Notes under the pieces: generated by a model | What the model was told of the DNA's origin: nothing | Seen by the model: only the letters and a program-made list of their open reading frames with translations | Database searches by the model: none | Assembly (NCBI GenBank): GCA_021771695.1 | Contig: JAETON010000006.1 | Location: 52,245 to 116,244 of the forward strand | Length of the DNA: 64,000 bases | Direction of reading: 5' to 3' | Origin: Lachnospiraceae bacterium | GTDB lineage: Bacteria; Bacillota; Clostridia; Lachnospirales; Lachnospiraceae | Shown: positions 36,574 to 46,958 of the stretch, piece by piece | Numbering within the stretch: the stretch's first letter is position 1 | Layout of the letters: each line of letters starts with the position of its first letter | Program-made: the position numbers and the translations under genes

Positions 36574-37444
36574 AATTATCACACTCCTCTATTCATATAT
36601 CACATCTTTATACAACATTTATCTATAAATTTAAATATTGAAAAGAGAGATACTTTTTAGATTCAAGTTTTTACAAAACACTATAAACAATATTAAAGAA
36701 ATACTGTTCCCATTCACTATATTCACAATACCGTTTTTAATTAGCTGTATAATCACTGTTTTGTACTGTTTTTTTACTATATTGGAAAAGTTTTTTTGCT
36801 TTTAGTGATAGCATACATAAAATAGACCAAATATAAGAAACATTATAACCAGAGACTCTCGTATAGGCATTCCGTTAATGCAAATCACATAGGGATACTT
36901 TAGTCTGCTCCATAATACACGGCAAATAATGTACAGTTATCAAATTCTGTTATAATAAGTGTCTTGTTTTACTGTCATTTGATTGCTTTATGCCTTTATA
37001 TCACCCTGCCTGCATTGGATAGATTTTAAGGGTAGGGTAAAACTTCTTTTTCACAAATAAATAGGCAGGCTGATATAAAAGCATAATAAAAATAATTGGT
37101 GTTGTTCACGCTTCGTCGCTTCCTCTGCCTTATCGGTTTATTCCCTACATTGCTTTTCTTGCATTTAGACAGGTATTAAATTCGGATAACCCCTGCTCCA
37201 TCACGAGCAGTTATCTAGGAATTATCGCTATATACAACAAGCCTTTCATACCCACTTTTTCTTGTTACGAAACACACTCATTCAGTTTTCAATGTACAAT
37301 TTTTTTCGATTTTGGGATAACCGGTTTTGACAAAAACCTATAGAATTGATAAAATTAGATTTACATAATTTCATCTTAGGCACTGCCTAGTGAAGTTATC
37401 CCTGTTATTGGGTAGTAGTTACAGTCCGTCAAAACTTACAACTG
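36574..37444. other. Gene-free end of the conjugative element
   Basis: About 870 A/T-rich bases without a convincing gene. The stretch has a perfect TATAAT with an upstream TG (36951, + strand), a long inverted repeat (36988-37086), and CTGCTC-N6-GAGCAG near 37196. It also has TAGGCA-CT-GCCTA near 37378 and a 12-bp-class palindrome TGGGTAG...CTACCCA at 37418-37451. In Tn916-type elements the excision/integration end or regulatory DNA would be expected here. No integrase remnant is seen. Confidence 0.55.
36988..37086. repeat. Long inverted repeat, possible structured RNA or element terminus
   Basis: TTATGCCTTTATATCACCCT and the following GCCT (36988-37011) are repeated in inverse orientation at 37063-37086 with 22 of 24 positions matching, separated by about 51 bases. 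An extended -10 (TGTTATAAT) lies 30 bases upstream on the + strand. No T-run follows either arm, so it is not a simple terminator. Confidence 0.65.
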
Positions 37445-37665
37445 CTACCCAATTTTCATGCCCTCAATCACAATATCTTTCGGCTTAACACCAAGTCCTT
37501 CGCAAAACTTATGGACTGATTTTGGGCGAACAGTTTTACCATTTTTCATAGTATAAATCGTATTCATAGATAAATCGGTTTTGGCTGAAATTTCAACATT
37601 TGTTAATCCATATGTATCTATGATTTCTGTTACCTTGCTTCCATTTACTATATATATTAAAACAT
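37445..37665 (-). pseudogene. XRE-family regulator, frameshifted near its start
   Basis: The minus strand encodes VNGSKVTEIIDTYGLTNVEISAKTDLSMNTIYTMKNGKTVRPKSVHKFCEGLGVKPKDIVIEG, a clear Cro/XRE helix-turn-helix. No ATG, GTG or TTG is available in frame upstream. The only plausible start, ATG 37665 behind AAAGGGGG, hits TAA after two codons. One extra base in its T4 run would join it to the HTH frame. It is therefore probably a broken element regulator. Confidence 0.65.
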
Positions 37666-37699
37666 TTCTAGAACCCCCTTTCTACTTCAATTTTTATAA

Positions 37700-37743
37700 T
37701 AAAAAAATGAAGTTAAACCCTTTTCTTTAAGTTCAACTTCATT
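37700..37743 (-). terminator. Terminator of rimM-trmD-HAD
   Basis: AATGAAGTT pairs with AACTTCATT across a 20-base loop and is followed on the minus strand by T7. It lies directly after the HAD gene and marks the right-hand edge of the core operon, next to the inserted element. Confidence 0.85.
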
Positions 37744-37750
37744 TTACCAC

Positions 37751-38575
37751 TTACCTAAATTTTTCCATAGCCTTTGCTACACCGTCTTCATTATTAGATA
37801 CTGTAATATAATCCGCAATTTTTTTCACAGAATCCAATCCATTTTCCATAACTACAGCAATTCCCGCTTCTTGAAGCATTTCTGTATCATTATCTGCATC
37901 CCCAAATGCCATCGTTTCCTCTTTTTTCAATCCAAGTGCTTCCGCCAAATGTTTTAATCCATCTCCTTTGTTGCATCCTTTAGTAGAAATCTCAAGGTTC
38001 TTCGGCAGTGAACTGGAATACTGAATATCCTCAAACTGCTTTAATTCTTCCCATACTTTTGCCCGTTCTTCCATAGTACGAAAAATTAAAGTCATTTTTT
38101 CAATGGTTTCATAATGTTCTTTTATGTATTCATCCAGATTCTCAATTATCTTTCTGGAGCCTTTCACAACTTCCCTTGTGTTCGTATCCAATTCATAATA
38201 ATCCAAATTCTCCATAGGTTTCCGTTCTCCATATGCCTGTCCGTTTTGGCTGATACTAATCATCACATCAAAAGAACGTAAAAATTGAATCAGCTCCAAA
38301 ACTCTTTCTGGCTGAAAATGATTTTTATAGAGCACTTTCTGCTCATGAAGATCATAAATTGTAGCACCATTGCTGAATATTCCGTAACGGATTTTCTCCA
38401 TAGCTGCTAATTCTTTGGGTAAACTATTCACAGCTCTCCCGGTAGCCGCTACAAAATGCACTCCGCGGTCTAATGCTTTTTGAATCGTATTCTGCGTATA
38501 CTTTGTAATTACACGATTTCCATCTAATAAAGTTCCATCCATATCTGCTGCAACCAGCTTAATCTCACTTTTCAC
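37751..38575 (-). CDS. HAD-superfamily phosphatase, Cof type (HAD-IIB)
   Basis: A 274-residue Cof-type sugar-phosphate/phospholipid phosphatase-like protein. Motif I is AADMDGTLLDGNRV near residue 8, motif II VAATGR, motif III contains the lysine of KGCNKGDGLKHLAE, and motif IV is FGDADNDTEML. A C2B cap domain lies between. The track start lies deep in trmD; GTG 38575, six bases after CAGGAG, overlaps trmD by 11 bases and fits the family length. Substrate unknown. Confidence 0.88.
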   Translation of the reverse strand: MKSEIKLVAADMDGTLLDGNRVITKYTQNTIQKALDRGVHFVAATGRAVNSLPKELAAMEKIRYGIFSNGATIYDLHEQKVLYKNHFQPERVLELIQFLRSFDVMISISQNGQAYGERKPMENLDYYELDTNTREVVKGSRKIIENLDEYIKEHYETIEKMTLIFRTMEERAKVWEELKQFEDIQYSSSLPKNLEISTKGCNKGDGLKHLAEALGLKKEETMAFGDADNDTEMLQEAGIAVVMENGLDSVKKIADYITVSNNEDGVAKAMEKFR

Positions 38576-39281
38576 TTTGTTCTCCTGTATTTTTTTGATA
38601 TTCTTCCCATAAATCGGGTCTTCTCTCTTTTGTTCTTTGTATAGACTGCTCCTGTCTCCACTTCCGAATATTTTCATGATGTCCGGATAACAATACTTCC
38701 GGAACCTCTTTTTCCAAAAACTTCGGTGGTCTTGTATACTGTGGATATTCCAACAATCCATTTTCAAAGGATTCATCTCCTGCAGATTCATCATTATTTA
38801 ATACTCCCGGTACGAAACGGGAAATAGCATCGATCATTACCATTGCCGGAAGTTCCCCTCCCGTCAACACATAATCTCCAATGGAAACATAATCTGTAAC
38901 AATCTCTTCTAACACTCTTTCATCCACGCCTTCATAATGTCCGCATAGAAATATTAATTCCTCTTCTTTTGCCAATTCCTTTGCCATATTCTGATGAAAA
39001 ACACAGCCTTGCGGCGTCATATAAATCACCCTTGGCTTCCTTGGCATATTCTTCGTTATATCCTGATACGCGCTGTAAATCGGTTCCGGCTGCATTACCA
39101 GTCCGGCACCCCCGCCATAAGGATAATCATCCACTTTCATATGCTTATTGGTAGAATAATCCCGGATATTTACTGCTTGAATATCCAAATATCCAGCCTC
39201 CATTGCTCTTCCAATAATACTTGTATTTAATCCATTCATCACCATATCTGGAAACAGTGTTAATATATGAAATTTATTCAT
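38565..39281 (-). CDS. trmD: tRNA (guanine-N1-)-methyltransferase TrmD
   Basis: Methylates G37 of tRNAs to prevent frameshifting. The 238-residue protein has FHILTLFPDMV at the N-terminus, the trefoil-knot SAM-binding segments LCGHYEGVDERV and SIGDYVLTGGELPAMV, and LLEYPQYTRP. It overlaps rimM by eight bases at its start and the HAD gene by 11 at its end. Its usual downstream neighbour rplS has been separated by the inserted element. Confidence 0.97.
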   Translation of the reverse strand: MNKFHILTLFPDMVMNGLNTSIIGRAMEAGYLDIQAVNIRDYSTNKHMKVDDYPYGGGAGLVMQPEPIYSAYQDITKNMPRKPRVIYMTPQGCVFHQNMAKELAKEEELIFLCGHYEGVDERVLEEIVTDYVSIGDYVLTGGELPAMVMIDAISRFVPGVLNNDESAGDESFENGLLEYPQYTRPPKFLEKEVPEVLLSGHHENIRKWRQEQSIQRTKERRPDLWEEYQKNTGEQSEK

Positions 39282-39789
39282 CCAACAATCCTTTCATCAC
39301 ATGCACTGTAATCTGCTGATTTTCCACATCTACCTTTTTCACACACTCACGAATGACTGGAAGCAATACTTCTTTCCCATCAGCCATTGTTACAACGTAA
39401 ACATCATTGGCTCCTGTCTGCAAAACGTCTGTAAGTTCTCCAAGAACTTCTCCATTATCATCACGAACAACTGTAAGCCCAATCAAATCTACAATAAAAT
39501 ACTCATCTTTTCCCAAAGGAACTGCTTGATCACGGGTTACAAACAATCCGCATCTTTTATACATCTCTACCTGATTGATATTATTAAATTCTTTAAATTT
39601 GAGAATCGGCTGATTTTTTACAAATTTACAGGATATAACATGTAAAAGCCTTCGCTCCTTTCCAGTATCCAAATACACTTCTTTTAATTTTTTAAACCGC
39701 CGGACATCATCCGTCATCGGGAAAATCTTCACTTCTCCCGCAATCCCGTGAGTATTGGCTATGGCTCCGACTTGTAAAAATTCTTCCAT
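39274..39789 (-). CDS. rimM: Ribosome maturation factor RimM
   Basis: A 171-residue 16S rRNA processing factor that binds S19 during 30S head assembly. It contains the N-terminal VGAIANTHGIAGEVKIFPMTDDVRRF and the C-terminal PRC-barrel segment FIVDLIGLTVVRDDNGEVLGEL ... LLPVIRECVKKVD. The first gene of the local minus-strand operon, transcribed away from the GntR operon. Confidence 0.96.
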   Translation of the reverse strand: MEEFLQVGAIANTHGIAGEVKIFPMTDDVRRFKKLKEVYLDTGKERRLLHVISCKFVKNQPILKFKEFNNINQVEMYKRCGLFVTRDQAVPLGKDEYFIVDLIGLTVVRDDNGEVLGELTDVLQTGANDVYVVTMADGKEVLLPVIRECVKKVDVENQQITVHVMKGLLDE

Positions 39790-39951
39790 AATTCGCCCTG
39801 TCCTTTCTAGAAACTATTTCTTATTTATCATAAAGAAAGCCAGGAAAAAACTCAAGGTTTTCTTTCATTTTCCTATAAGCTGTTATCATCAATCCATCCA
39901 AAATATCTGCACGCATGATAACAAGAAAAATTTCAAAAGCAAACAGCATAT

Positions 39952-39990
39952 AACAGTTGACAACAGTTAATTACTGTTATATACTGTTTA
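39952..39990 (+). promoter_or_regulatory. Promoter with GntR operator upstream of the ABC operon
   Basis: TTGACA (39957-39962), a 17-base spacer and TATACT (39980-39985) form a near-consensus promoter. A palindrome AACAGT-TAATT-ACTGTT (39962-39978) fills the spacer, with an extra AACAGT half-site just upstream and ACTGTT just downstream. This is the expected operator of a self-repressing YtrA-type GntR regulator. Confidence 0.88.
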
Positions 39991-40008
39991 CAAGAAAGGA
40001 GAACACAG

Positions 40009-40380
40009 ATGAAACTGATTATTAACGGATCATCGATGGTTCCGATTTACGAGCAGATTATGGATCAAATCAAAGCACTGATTCGCAGCGGGAAACTCAT
40101 TGAAAATGATGCTCTGCCATCTGTTCGTTCTTTATCCAAGGAATTAAAGATCAGTGCTTTGACTGTCAAAAAAGCTTACGACCATCTGGAACAGGAAGGT
40201 TTTACAATCACTGTCCATGGGAAAGGAACCTATGTAGCTGCAACAAACAAGGAACTTCTGTTGGAAGAACAGCGAAAAGAAATCGAAACCGATTTGGAAC
40301 TGGCCATCCAAAAAGGAAAACGATATGGATTAACAACCGAAGAATTAAAAGACCTATTTGAAATTATTTTGGAGGGCTGA
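40009..40380 (+). CDS. GntR family regulator, YtrA type
   Basis: A 123-residue repressor with a winged helix (PIYEQIMDQIKALIRSGKLIENDALPSVRSLSKELKISALTVKKAYDHLEQEGF) and a short C-terminal dimerisation helix, typical of YtrA-type regulators of ABC exporters. AAAGGAG precedes the ATG. The operator-like palindrome lies in its own promoter, so autorepression of the whole operon is likely. The inducer is unknown; YtrA homologues respond to wall-active antibiotics. Confidence 0.93.
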   Translation: MKLIINGSSMVPIYEQIMDQIKALIRSGKLIENDALPSVRSLSKELKISALTVKKAYDHLEQEGFTITVHGKGTYVAATNKELLLEEQRKEIETDLELAIQKGKRYGLTTEELKDLFEIILEG

Positions 40381-40383
40381 AAA

Positions 40384-41235
40384 ATGTTAAAAATGAATAA
40401 CGTAAAAAAGAAATATCCCAACTTTACATTAAATTGTACACTGGAAGTGAAACCAGGTTACATTACCGGATTAATCGGACAAAACGGCTCTGGAAAAACA
40501 ACTGCTTTTAAATCCGCTTTAAACCTCATTTCAACAGACGGCGGTTCCATTGAAATTCTCGGAAAAAATCTTGAAGATATAAAATCTGAGGATAAAGAAA
40601 ATTTTGGAATTGTTTTATCTGATTCCGGGTTCAGCGGATATTTGTCCATCAATGATTTAGCTCCTGTGCTCAAAAGCTTTTATAAAAATTTTGATAAAAC
40701 ATATTTTTTCAAACAATGCCAGCGTTTCGCACTGCCTAAGCAAAAGAAAATCAAAGAGTTTTCCACTGGAATGAAGGCAAAACTAAAATTATTAATTGCC
40801 CTTTCCCACAAAGCTTCTTTCTTGATACTGGATGAACCAACCGCAGGACTTGACGTTATTGCAAGGGATGAAATTCTTGACTTGCTGCGTGAATTCATGG
40901 AACAAGACGAAAACCGTTCCATTCTCATCAGTTCTCATATTTCGTCTGATTTAGAAGGGCTGTGTGATGACCTTTACATGATTCACGAAGGACAAATCAT
41001 TTTCCATGAAGAAACAGATATTTTATTAAGCGATTATGCAATTTTAAAAATCTCAAAAGAAAAGCTCCATAAAATAGATCAGCAATATATTTTAAAAATC
41101 AAAGAAGAAAATTTCGGATATTCCTGTTTAACAAAAGAAAAACAATTTTATCTGGATAATTACCCGGATATTGTAATTGAAAATGGAAATATTGACGAAT
41201 TAATAATGATGATGATTCGAGGTGAAGATTTATGA
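40384..41235 (+). CDS. ABC transporter ATP-binding protein
   Basis: A 283-residue ATPase. Walker A is GLIGQNGSGKTTAFK near residue 31, the signature is FSTGMKAKLKLLIAL near 128, Walker B is FLILDEPTAGLD near 150, and the switch histidine lies in ISSHISSD. The signature motif is the degenerate STGM form seen in ABC-2 exporters. It starts three bases after the GntR stop and overlaps the permease gene (ATGA). Confidence 0.94.
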   Translation: MLKMNNVKKKYPNFTLNCTLEVKPGYITGLIGQNGSGKTTAFKSALNLISTDGGSIEILGKNLEDIKSEDKENFGIVLSDSGFSGYLSINDLAPVLKSFYKNFDKTYFFKQCQRFALPKQKKIKEFSTGMKAKLKLLIALSHKASFLILDEPTAGLDVIARDEILDLLREFMEQDENRSILISSHISSDLEGLCDDLYMIHEGQIIFHEETDILLSDYAILKISKEKLHKIDQQYILKIKEENFGYSCLTKEKQFYLDNYPDIVIENGNIDELIMMMIRGEDL

Positions 41236-41891
41236 AAGGCTTATTAATCAAAGATTTAAAATTACTAAAAAATCAGCGGGTTTTCTTTCTTACTGTCATA
41301 TTAGTTACACTTGTATTTGTAAATTCCCCTGAACAGGGAGGTTCTTTTGCTGTTGGATATCTTACTTTTGTATCCTCTCTTTTTGTATTGAGTACCATGA
41401 GCTATGATGAAACCGATAACGGTCTGTCTTTTCTATTTACCCTGCCCTTTACAAGAAAAATATATGTATACGAAAAATACATCTTCGGGCTGATGATTGG
41501 AGGAACTGCATGGCTGTTATCTTCCACCGCCGCTTTCATTCACGATTACCACACGCTTCCTTTGTTAAACATTACAGACTGGTGGCTGTCCTATATACTA
41601 ATTTTAATCATACTTTTTATTATCATTTCCTTTGCCATTCCTCTGCGTTTAAAATTCGGAAATGATAAAAGCCGCATATTTGTTGCTATTTTATGCGGCG
41701 GTACCTTTGCTATTGCTTTTATTATCGCACAGGCAGGAAAACATATGGGAATTGACATTGAACAAATATTAGAGTCTTTCATATTCACAAAATTACTTTC
41801 TTCTGTCGGAACTTTACTGGCTGTTTCCTTCATTATTTTAGGAATATCTATTGTTGTTAGTTTAAAAATTTTAAATCATAAGGAATTATAA
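41232..41891 (+). CDS. ABC-2 type permease
   Basis: A 219-residue membrane protein with about six hydrophobic helices (VFFLTVILVTLVFV, VGYLTFVSSLFVLS, YIFGLMIGGTAWLLSSTAAF, WWLSYILILIILFIIISFAI, ILCGGTFAIAFIIA, TLLAVSFIILGISIVVSL). YDETDNGLSFLFTLPFTRKIYVYEKY is the typical ABC_2 membrane_3 segment. It partners the ATPase. The exported substrate is unknown; such GntR-linked exporters often give peptide or antibiotic resistance. Confidence 0.9.
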   Translation: MKGLLIKDLKLLKNQRVFFLTVILVTLVFVNSPEQGGSFAVGYLTFVSSLFVLSTMSYDETDNGLSFLFTLPFTRKIYVYEKYIFGLMIGGTAWLLSSTAAFIHDYHTLPLLNITDWWLSYILILIILFIIISFAIPLRLKFGNDKSRIFVAILCGGTFAIAFIIAQAGKHMGIDIEQILESFIFTKLLSSVGTLLAVSFIILGISIVVSLKILNHKEL

Positions 41892-41915
41892 ATTTCATTT
41901 CAGGGAGGTAAAAAT

Positions 41916-41990
41916 ATGTTCTATTCTATATTATCTGTATTTGCATTGATCGTATTTGCGTATTATGTACTTGTAAAAAAGAAAAAATAA
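41916..41990 (+). CDS. 24-residue membrane peptide
   Basis: Too short for the ORF track. ATG 41916 follows GGGAGGTAAAAAT, one of the best ribosome sites in the window. The product MFYSILSVFALIVFAYYVLVKKKK is one membrane helix with a positive tail. It is the last gene of the GntR-ABC operon, 24 bases after the permease gene. It may be a small subunit or regulator of the transporter. Confidence 0.7.
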   Translation: MFYSILSVFALIVFAYYVLVKKKK

Positions 41991-41995
41991 GACAG

Positions 41996-42053
41996 GAGGC
42001 GGTTTGTCACCCAATGTCATTTAGTTAAGACATTGGGTGACAAACCGCCTCCC
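41996..42053. terminator. 24-bp perfect hairpin between the ABC operon and ssrA
   Basis: GGAGGCGGTTTGTCACCC and the following AATGTC pair perfectly with their complement across a 10-base loop. It lies between two convergent units. The minus strand has a T-run (TTATTTTTTC) about 7 bases beyond the stem, so it probably terminates ssrA and also blocks read-through from the ABC operon. Confidence 0.75.
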
Positions 42054-42063
42054 TCTTACTAAA

Positions 42064-42405
42064 TGGACCAGGCGGGAATCGAACCCGCGTCCAAAAACCC
42101 TTCCACATGAGGCTCTCCCATTACAGTCTGTCTTTTAACATTCCCTCCAGAATTCTCCGGCAGACAGGATGATTCCTTCAGTAGCTTCATCAATACTTCA
42201 TCGGCCGCAAAGCTTAGGCAGATGAGTGTCCTACATCATTTGAAGCCAGGACTCACAGGCTGTAGGTGACCTGGAGCTGACTGCTGCAAACTAGGCAGCG
42301 TACGCTAATTTATTATCTGCGTTTATATTTAAGTTTGTACCGTAAGGTGGTCCCTCCCAATGGCTCCTCAAGTTTTTAGGCCCCTGTCGAAACCAGTACT
42401 GGCCC
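42064..42405 (-). ncRNA. ssrA: tmRNA
   Basis: Rescues stalled ribosomes. The acceptor stem pairs GGGCCAG at the 5' end with CTGGTCC at the 3' end, followed by discriminator A. The tRNA-like half has GACGCGGGTTCGATTCCCGC, and CGACAGGGGCC follows the 5' stem. CCA is not encoded. The tag reading frame reads TNLNINADNKLAYAA before TAG. The gene lies directly downstream of its partner smpB. Ends are set from the 7-bp acceptor pairing. Confidence 0.95.
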
Positions 42406-42498
42406 ATAATATAGAAACTGCCGAGACCGGGTCATATCCTTCCAGTCTCGGATTATCATTATATCTCTTGGATAAATTCCTGTCAAGCATCCGGCCAT

Positions 42499-42969
42499 TT
42501 ATCCAAAATTTCTCACTTTAAAATCTCTTTGCGCCTCACGCAGCTGATCCCGTTTGGAAATGTCCTGCCGCTTATCATATAATTTTTTACCACGGCAAAG
42601 TCCAATCTCCACTTTTACAAGACTTCCCTTAAAATATACTTTCAAAGGAATTAATGTGTATCCTTTTTGCTTCACCTGTCCCACCATCTTGGAAATTTCA
42701 GAGTGATGCAGTAAAAGTTTACGAACCCTCAAGGGATCTTTATTAAAAATATTTCCCTTTTCGTAAGGGCTGATATGCATTTGATGAATAAATGCTTCCC
42801 CTTTCTCAATATCAATAAACGCTTCTTTGATACTGCAATGTCCCATACGAAGAGATTTCACTTCCGTCCCATGAAGTACGATTCCTGCTTCAAAAGAATC
42901 TTCCACAAAATAATCATGTCTTGCCTTTTTATTATTGGCAATCATTTTGATTCCACTGGTTTTCGCCAT
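42499..42969 (-). CDS. smpB: SsrA-binding protein SmpB
   Basis: Binds tmRNA and brings it to stalled ribosomes. The 156-residue protein has [38 protein letters not shown] and the basic tail [27 protein letters not shown] 42969 has GGAGG nine bases upstream; the track ATG at 42978 abuts the site. It overlaps the end of rnr by 38 bases. smpB, ssrA and rnr all take part in trans-translation and decay of stalled mRNA. Confidence 0.96.
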   Translation of the reverse strand: MAKTSGIKMIANNKKARHDYFVEDSFEAGIVLHGTEVKSLRMGHCSIKEAFIDIEKGEAFIHQMHISPYEKGNIFNKDPLRVRKLLLHHSEISKMVGQVKQKGYTLIPLKVYFKGSLVKVEIGLCRGKKLYDKRQDISKRDQLREAQRDFKVRNFG

Positions 42970-45100
42970 CGTCCTCATCCTCCACTAACTCAAAATCAAT
43001 ATTTTTCAGGAGCATATCTACTCCTTTTACTCTAATCCTTACATGCTGTCCCAGTTTAAACTCTCGTTTTGTCCGTTCCCCCGCCATAGAATAAGAAGTC
43101 TCATTATAATAGTAATAATCTCCCGGAAGCATTGATACATGAATCATACCTTCTACCGTATTCGGAAGTTCCACATAAACACCCCAGCTTGTAATACTGG
43201 AAATAATTCCTTCATGCACTTCTCCAATGCGTCGTTTCATGTACTCTGCTTTCTTTAGTTTCTGTACCTCCCTTTCTACTTCCTCTGCACGGCGTTCCGT
43301 TCTAGATGTCTGTTCTGCCACTTTCGGAAGAATCCCCTCATAATGTCCAAATCTTTTTCCGGTAAATACTCCATGAAGGTTTTCTTTGATTATGCGGTGT
43401 ATCTGCAAATCCGGATACCGCCGGATTGGCGAGGTAAAATGACAATAATATCTGGTTGACAATCCAAAATGTAGAGAACTTTGTACTGTATATTTGGCCT
43501 GCTTCATAGAACGAAGAGTTAATCGGCTGATTAACGGTTCTTCCGGGGTCCCTTCAATCTTTGTCAACAGCTTCTGCACTTCCATTGGATGCAGTTCGTC
43601 CCTGCTGATTTTTAAATAAATTCCAAAATTCTGCAAAAACGCCTGCAATTTATCAATTTTTTCTCCATCTGGAATATCATGCGTCCGATATAAAAACGGA
43701 ATCTCTCTCCAGTAAAAATCCTCTGCAATAGTTTCATTGGCACACAACATAAAATCTTCAATGATCTTTGTTGCTGCATTTCTTACCTGAGGAAATACAT
43801 CTATCGGCTTCCCTTTTTCATCCAAAATAATCTTAGATTCTGGAAAATCAAAATCAATACTTCCTCTGGCATGTCTGCGTTTCCGCAAAATATCTGAAAG
43901 CTCCTTCATCAACTCAAACATCAGTACGAGAGAGCCATAACGTTTCCGTTCCGTTTCATCTCCATCTAAGATAGCTGCCACACTGGTATAAGTCATACGT
44001 TCGTCCACTTTAATCAATGTTTCTGCAATCTGATGATCGATCACTTTACCAGATGGATCAATCTCCATGATACAGCTTAATGCCAAGCGGTCACATCCTG
44101 CATTCAACGAACAAATTCCATTGGACAATTGATGAGGAAGCATTGGAATCACTCGATCTACCAAATAAACACTGGTTCCCCGTTTCAAGGCTTCTTTATC
44201 TAATGGAGAATATTCTGTCACATACTCTGACACATCTGCAATATGAACTCCTAACAGATAATTCTGCCCTTTTTTTGTCAATGTAATGGCATCATCCAGA
44301 TCCTTGGCATCCTCTCCATCAATGGTTACCATCTGCCAATCACGAATATCCACACGGTCTTTATATGCTGATACATCCACTTCTGCCGGAATCTGATTCA
44401 CTTGACGCTGTATCGCCTCATCAAATTCTGTCGACAGTCCATAAGCCTTCACAATAGATAAGATATCCACTCTTGGATCATCTTTATGTCCCAATACTTC
44501 TATAATTTTCCCCTCAGGACTGTGCCGTTCATCTCCATAATTTGTAATTTCTACCATAACTTTAAAACCGCTGGTTAGATTACGGCATTCTGATTTTGAC
44601 ACAAAAATGTCGCTGTCAAACCGCTGATTATCCGGTATAACAAAACCAAAATTCTGGCTTTTCTGCAAAGTTCCAACCACTGTTGTTATACCGCGTTCCA
44701 AAATCTTTAAAATCTTTCCTTCCCTGCGGCGTCCGCTTCTTGGCTGTTCGTCCAGCACTTCCATCAAAACTTTATCTTCATGGAAAGCACCATTCATGTT
44801 CTTTTCATGAATATAGTAATCTTCTTCCTGTCCTTCCACCGTCACAAAACCATATCCACTCTGAGTACATGTAAAAGTTCCCTGAATGATTTCTTTCGAT
44901 AATGGTTTATATTTTCCACGTTTTGTAACTTCAATGCTGCCTTCTTCCACCAGTTCATGAAGAATACTTACAAATTCTTCCCGATCCTCCGGCTCCACCT
45001 GCATCAAATAGCCAATCTCTTTTTGTTTCATCGGCTGATAATGTTTATCATAAATCAATGCTTTTATTCTTTTTTTTCTCTCAAATCTTTTGTCTGTCAT
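42932..45100 (-). CDS. rnr: Ribonuclease R
   Basis: A 3'-5' exoribonuclease that degrades structured and non-stop mRNA. The 722 residues hold an N-terminal winged helix ([38 protein letters not shown]), cold-shock domains ([26 protein letters not shown]), the RNB catalytic domain ([15 protein letters not shown] with metal-binding aspartates) and a C-terminal S1 domain ([28 protein letters not shown]). ATG 45100, seven bases after GGAGG, is preferred to the track start. Confidence 0.96.
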   Translation of the reverse strand: MTDKRFERKKRIKALIYDKHYQPMKQKEIGYLMQVEPEDREEFVSILHELVEEGSIEVTKRGKYKPLSKEIIQGTFTCTQSGYGFVTVEGQEEDYYIHEKNMNGAFHEDKVLMEVLDEQPRSGRRREGKILKILERGITTVVGTLQKSQNFGFVIPDNQRFDSDIFVSKSECRNLTSGFKVMVEITNYGDERHSPEGKIIEVLGHKDDPRVDILSIVKAYGLSTEFDEAIQRQVNQIPAEVDVSAYKDRVDIRDWQMVTIDGEDAKDLDDAITLTKKGQNYLLGVHIADVSEYVTEYSPLDKEALKRGTSVYLVDRVIPMLPHQLSNGICSLNAGCDRLALSCIMEIDPSGKVIDHQIAETLIKVDERMTYTSVAAILDGDETERKRYGSLVLMFELMKELSDILRKRRHARGSIDFDFPESKIILDEKGKPIDVFPQVRNAATKIIEDFMLCANETIAEDFYWREIPFLYRTHDIPDGEKIDKLQAFLQNFGIYLKISRDELHPMEVQKLLTKIEGTPEEPLISRLTLRSMKQAKYTVQSSLHFGLSTRYYCHFTSPIRRYPDLQIHRIIKENLHGVFTGKRFGHYEGILPKVAEQTSRTERRAEEVEREVQKLKKAEYMKRRIGEVHEGIISSITSWGVYVELPNTVEGMIHVSMLPGDYYYYNETSYSMAGERTKREFKLGQHVRIRVKGVDMLLKNIDFELVEDEDDGENQWNQNDCQ

Positions 45101-45116
45101 TCTCATTCCTCCAAAG

Positions 45117-45157
45117 AAGAAAAAACACTCCTTAAAACAAGTTTAAGAAGTGTTCTA
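45117..45157 (-). terminator. Terminator after secG
   Basis: AACACT-C-TTAAA pairs with its complement across a short loop and is followed on the minus strand by TTTTTTCTTCTT. It separates secG from rnr. Confidence 0.75.
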
Positions 45158-45163
45158 TCATCC

Positions 45164-45400
45164 TTAAATAAATCTGGAACATAAAATCGCTGCTGTTACA
45201 AAGAAAACAATCGTTAAAAATGTCGTAATTTTAATCAATGTTCCTTCTCTGGAGCGTCCTTTATTCTTACCCCAATATGTTCCAGAGTCTGCTGATCCTG
45301 TCAAAGAACCAAGCCCGGCTTCTTTTCCTTCTTGCATTAATACTAATATAATTAATAAAACTGACGCTATAATAAAGATAACGGTTAATGCTGTTTTCAC
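45164..45400 (-). CDS. secG: Preprotein translocase subunit SecG
   Basis: A 78-residue SecG with two membrane helices (LTVIFIIASVLLIILVLMQEG and IKITTFLTIVFFVTAAILC) and the conserved GLGSLTGSADSGTYWGKNKGRSREG loop. The start is GTG 45400, seven bases after GGAGG. Its place between eno and rnr is the usual one in Clostridia. Confidence 0.95.
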   Translation of the reverse strand: MKTALTVIFIIASVLLIILVLMQEGKEAGLGSLTGSADSGTYWGKNKGRSREGTLIKITTFLTIVFFVTAAILCSRFI

Positions 45401-45474
45401 AATATGCCTCCTAATATTCTTCTACTCACTGTGGACTATTCTACCATAGAAAGAATTAAGATGCAAGAAAAACT

Positions 45475-46897
<1,423 letters not shown>

Positions 46898-46899
46898 AA

Positions 46900-46932
46900 G
46901 AAAAAGGAATCTGAATGTGATTTCAAATTCCT
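46900..46932 (-). terminator. Terminator of the Nif11-like gene
   Basis: AGGAAT-x-TGAA pairs with its complement across a small loop, followed on the minus strand by TTTTTCTTTT. It ends the short transcript from 47246 just before the predicted eno promoter. Confidence 0.75.
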
Positions 46933-46958
46933 ACTTACATTCTTTAATGAATTTTATT

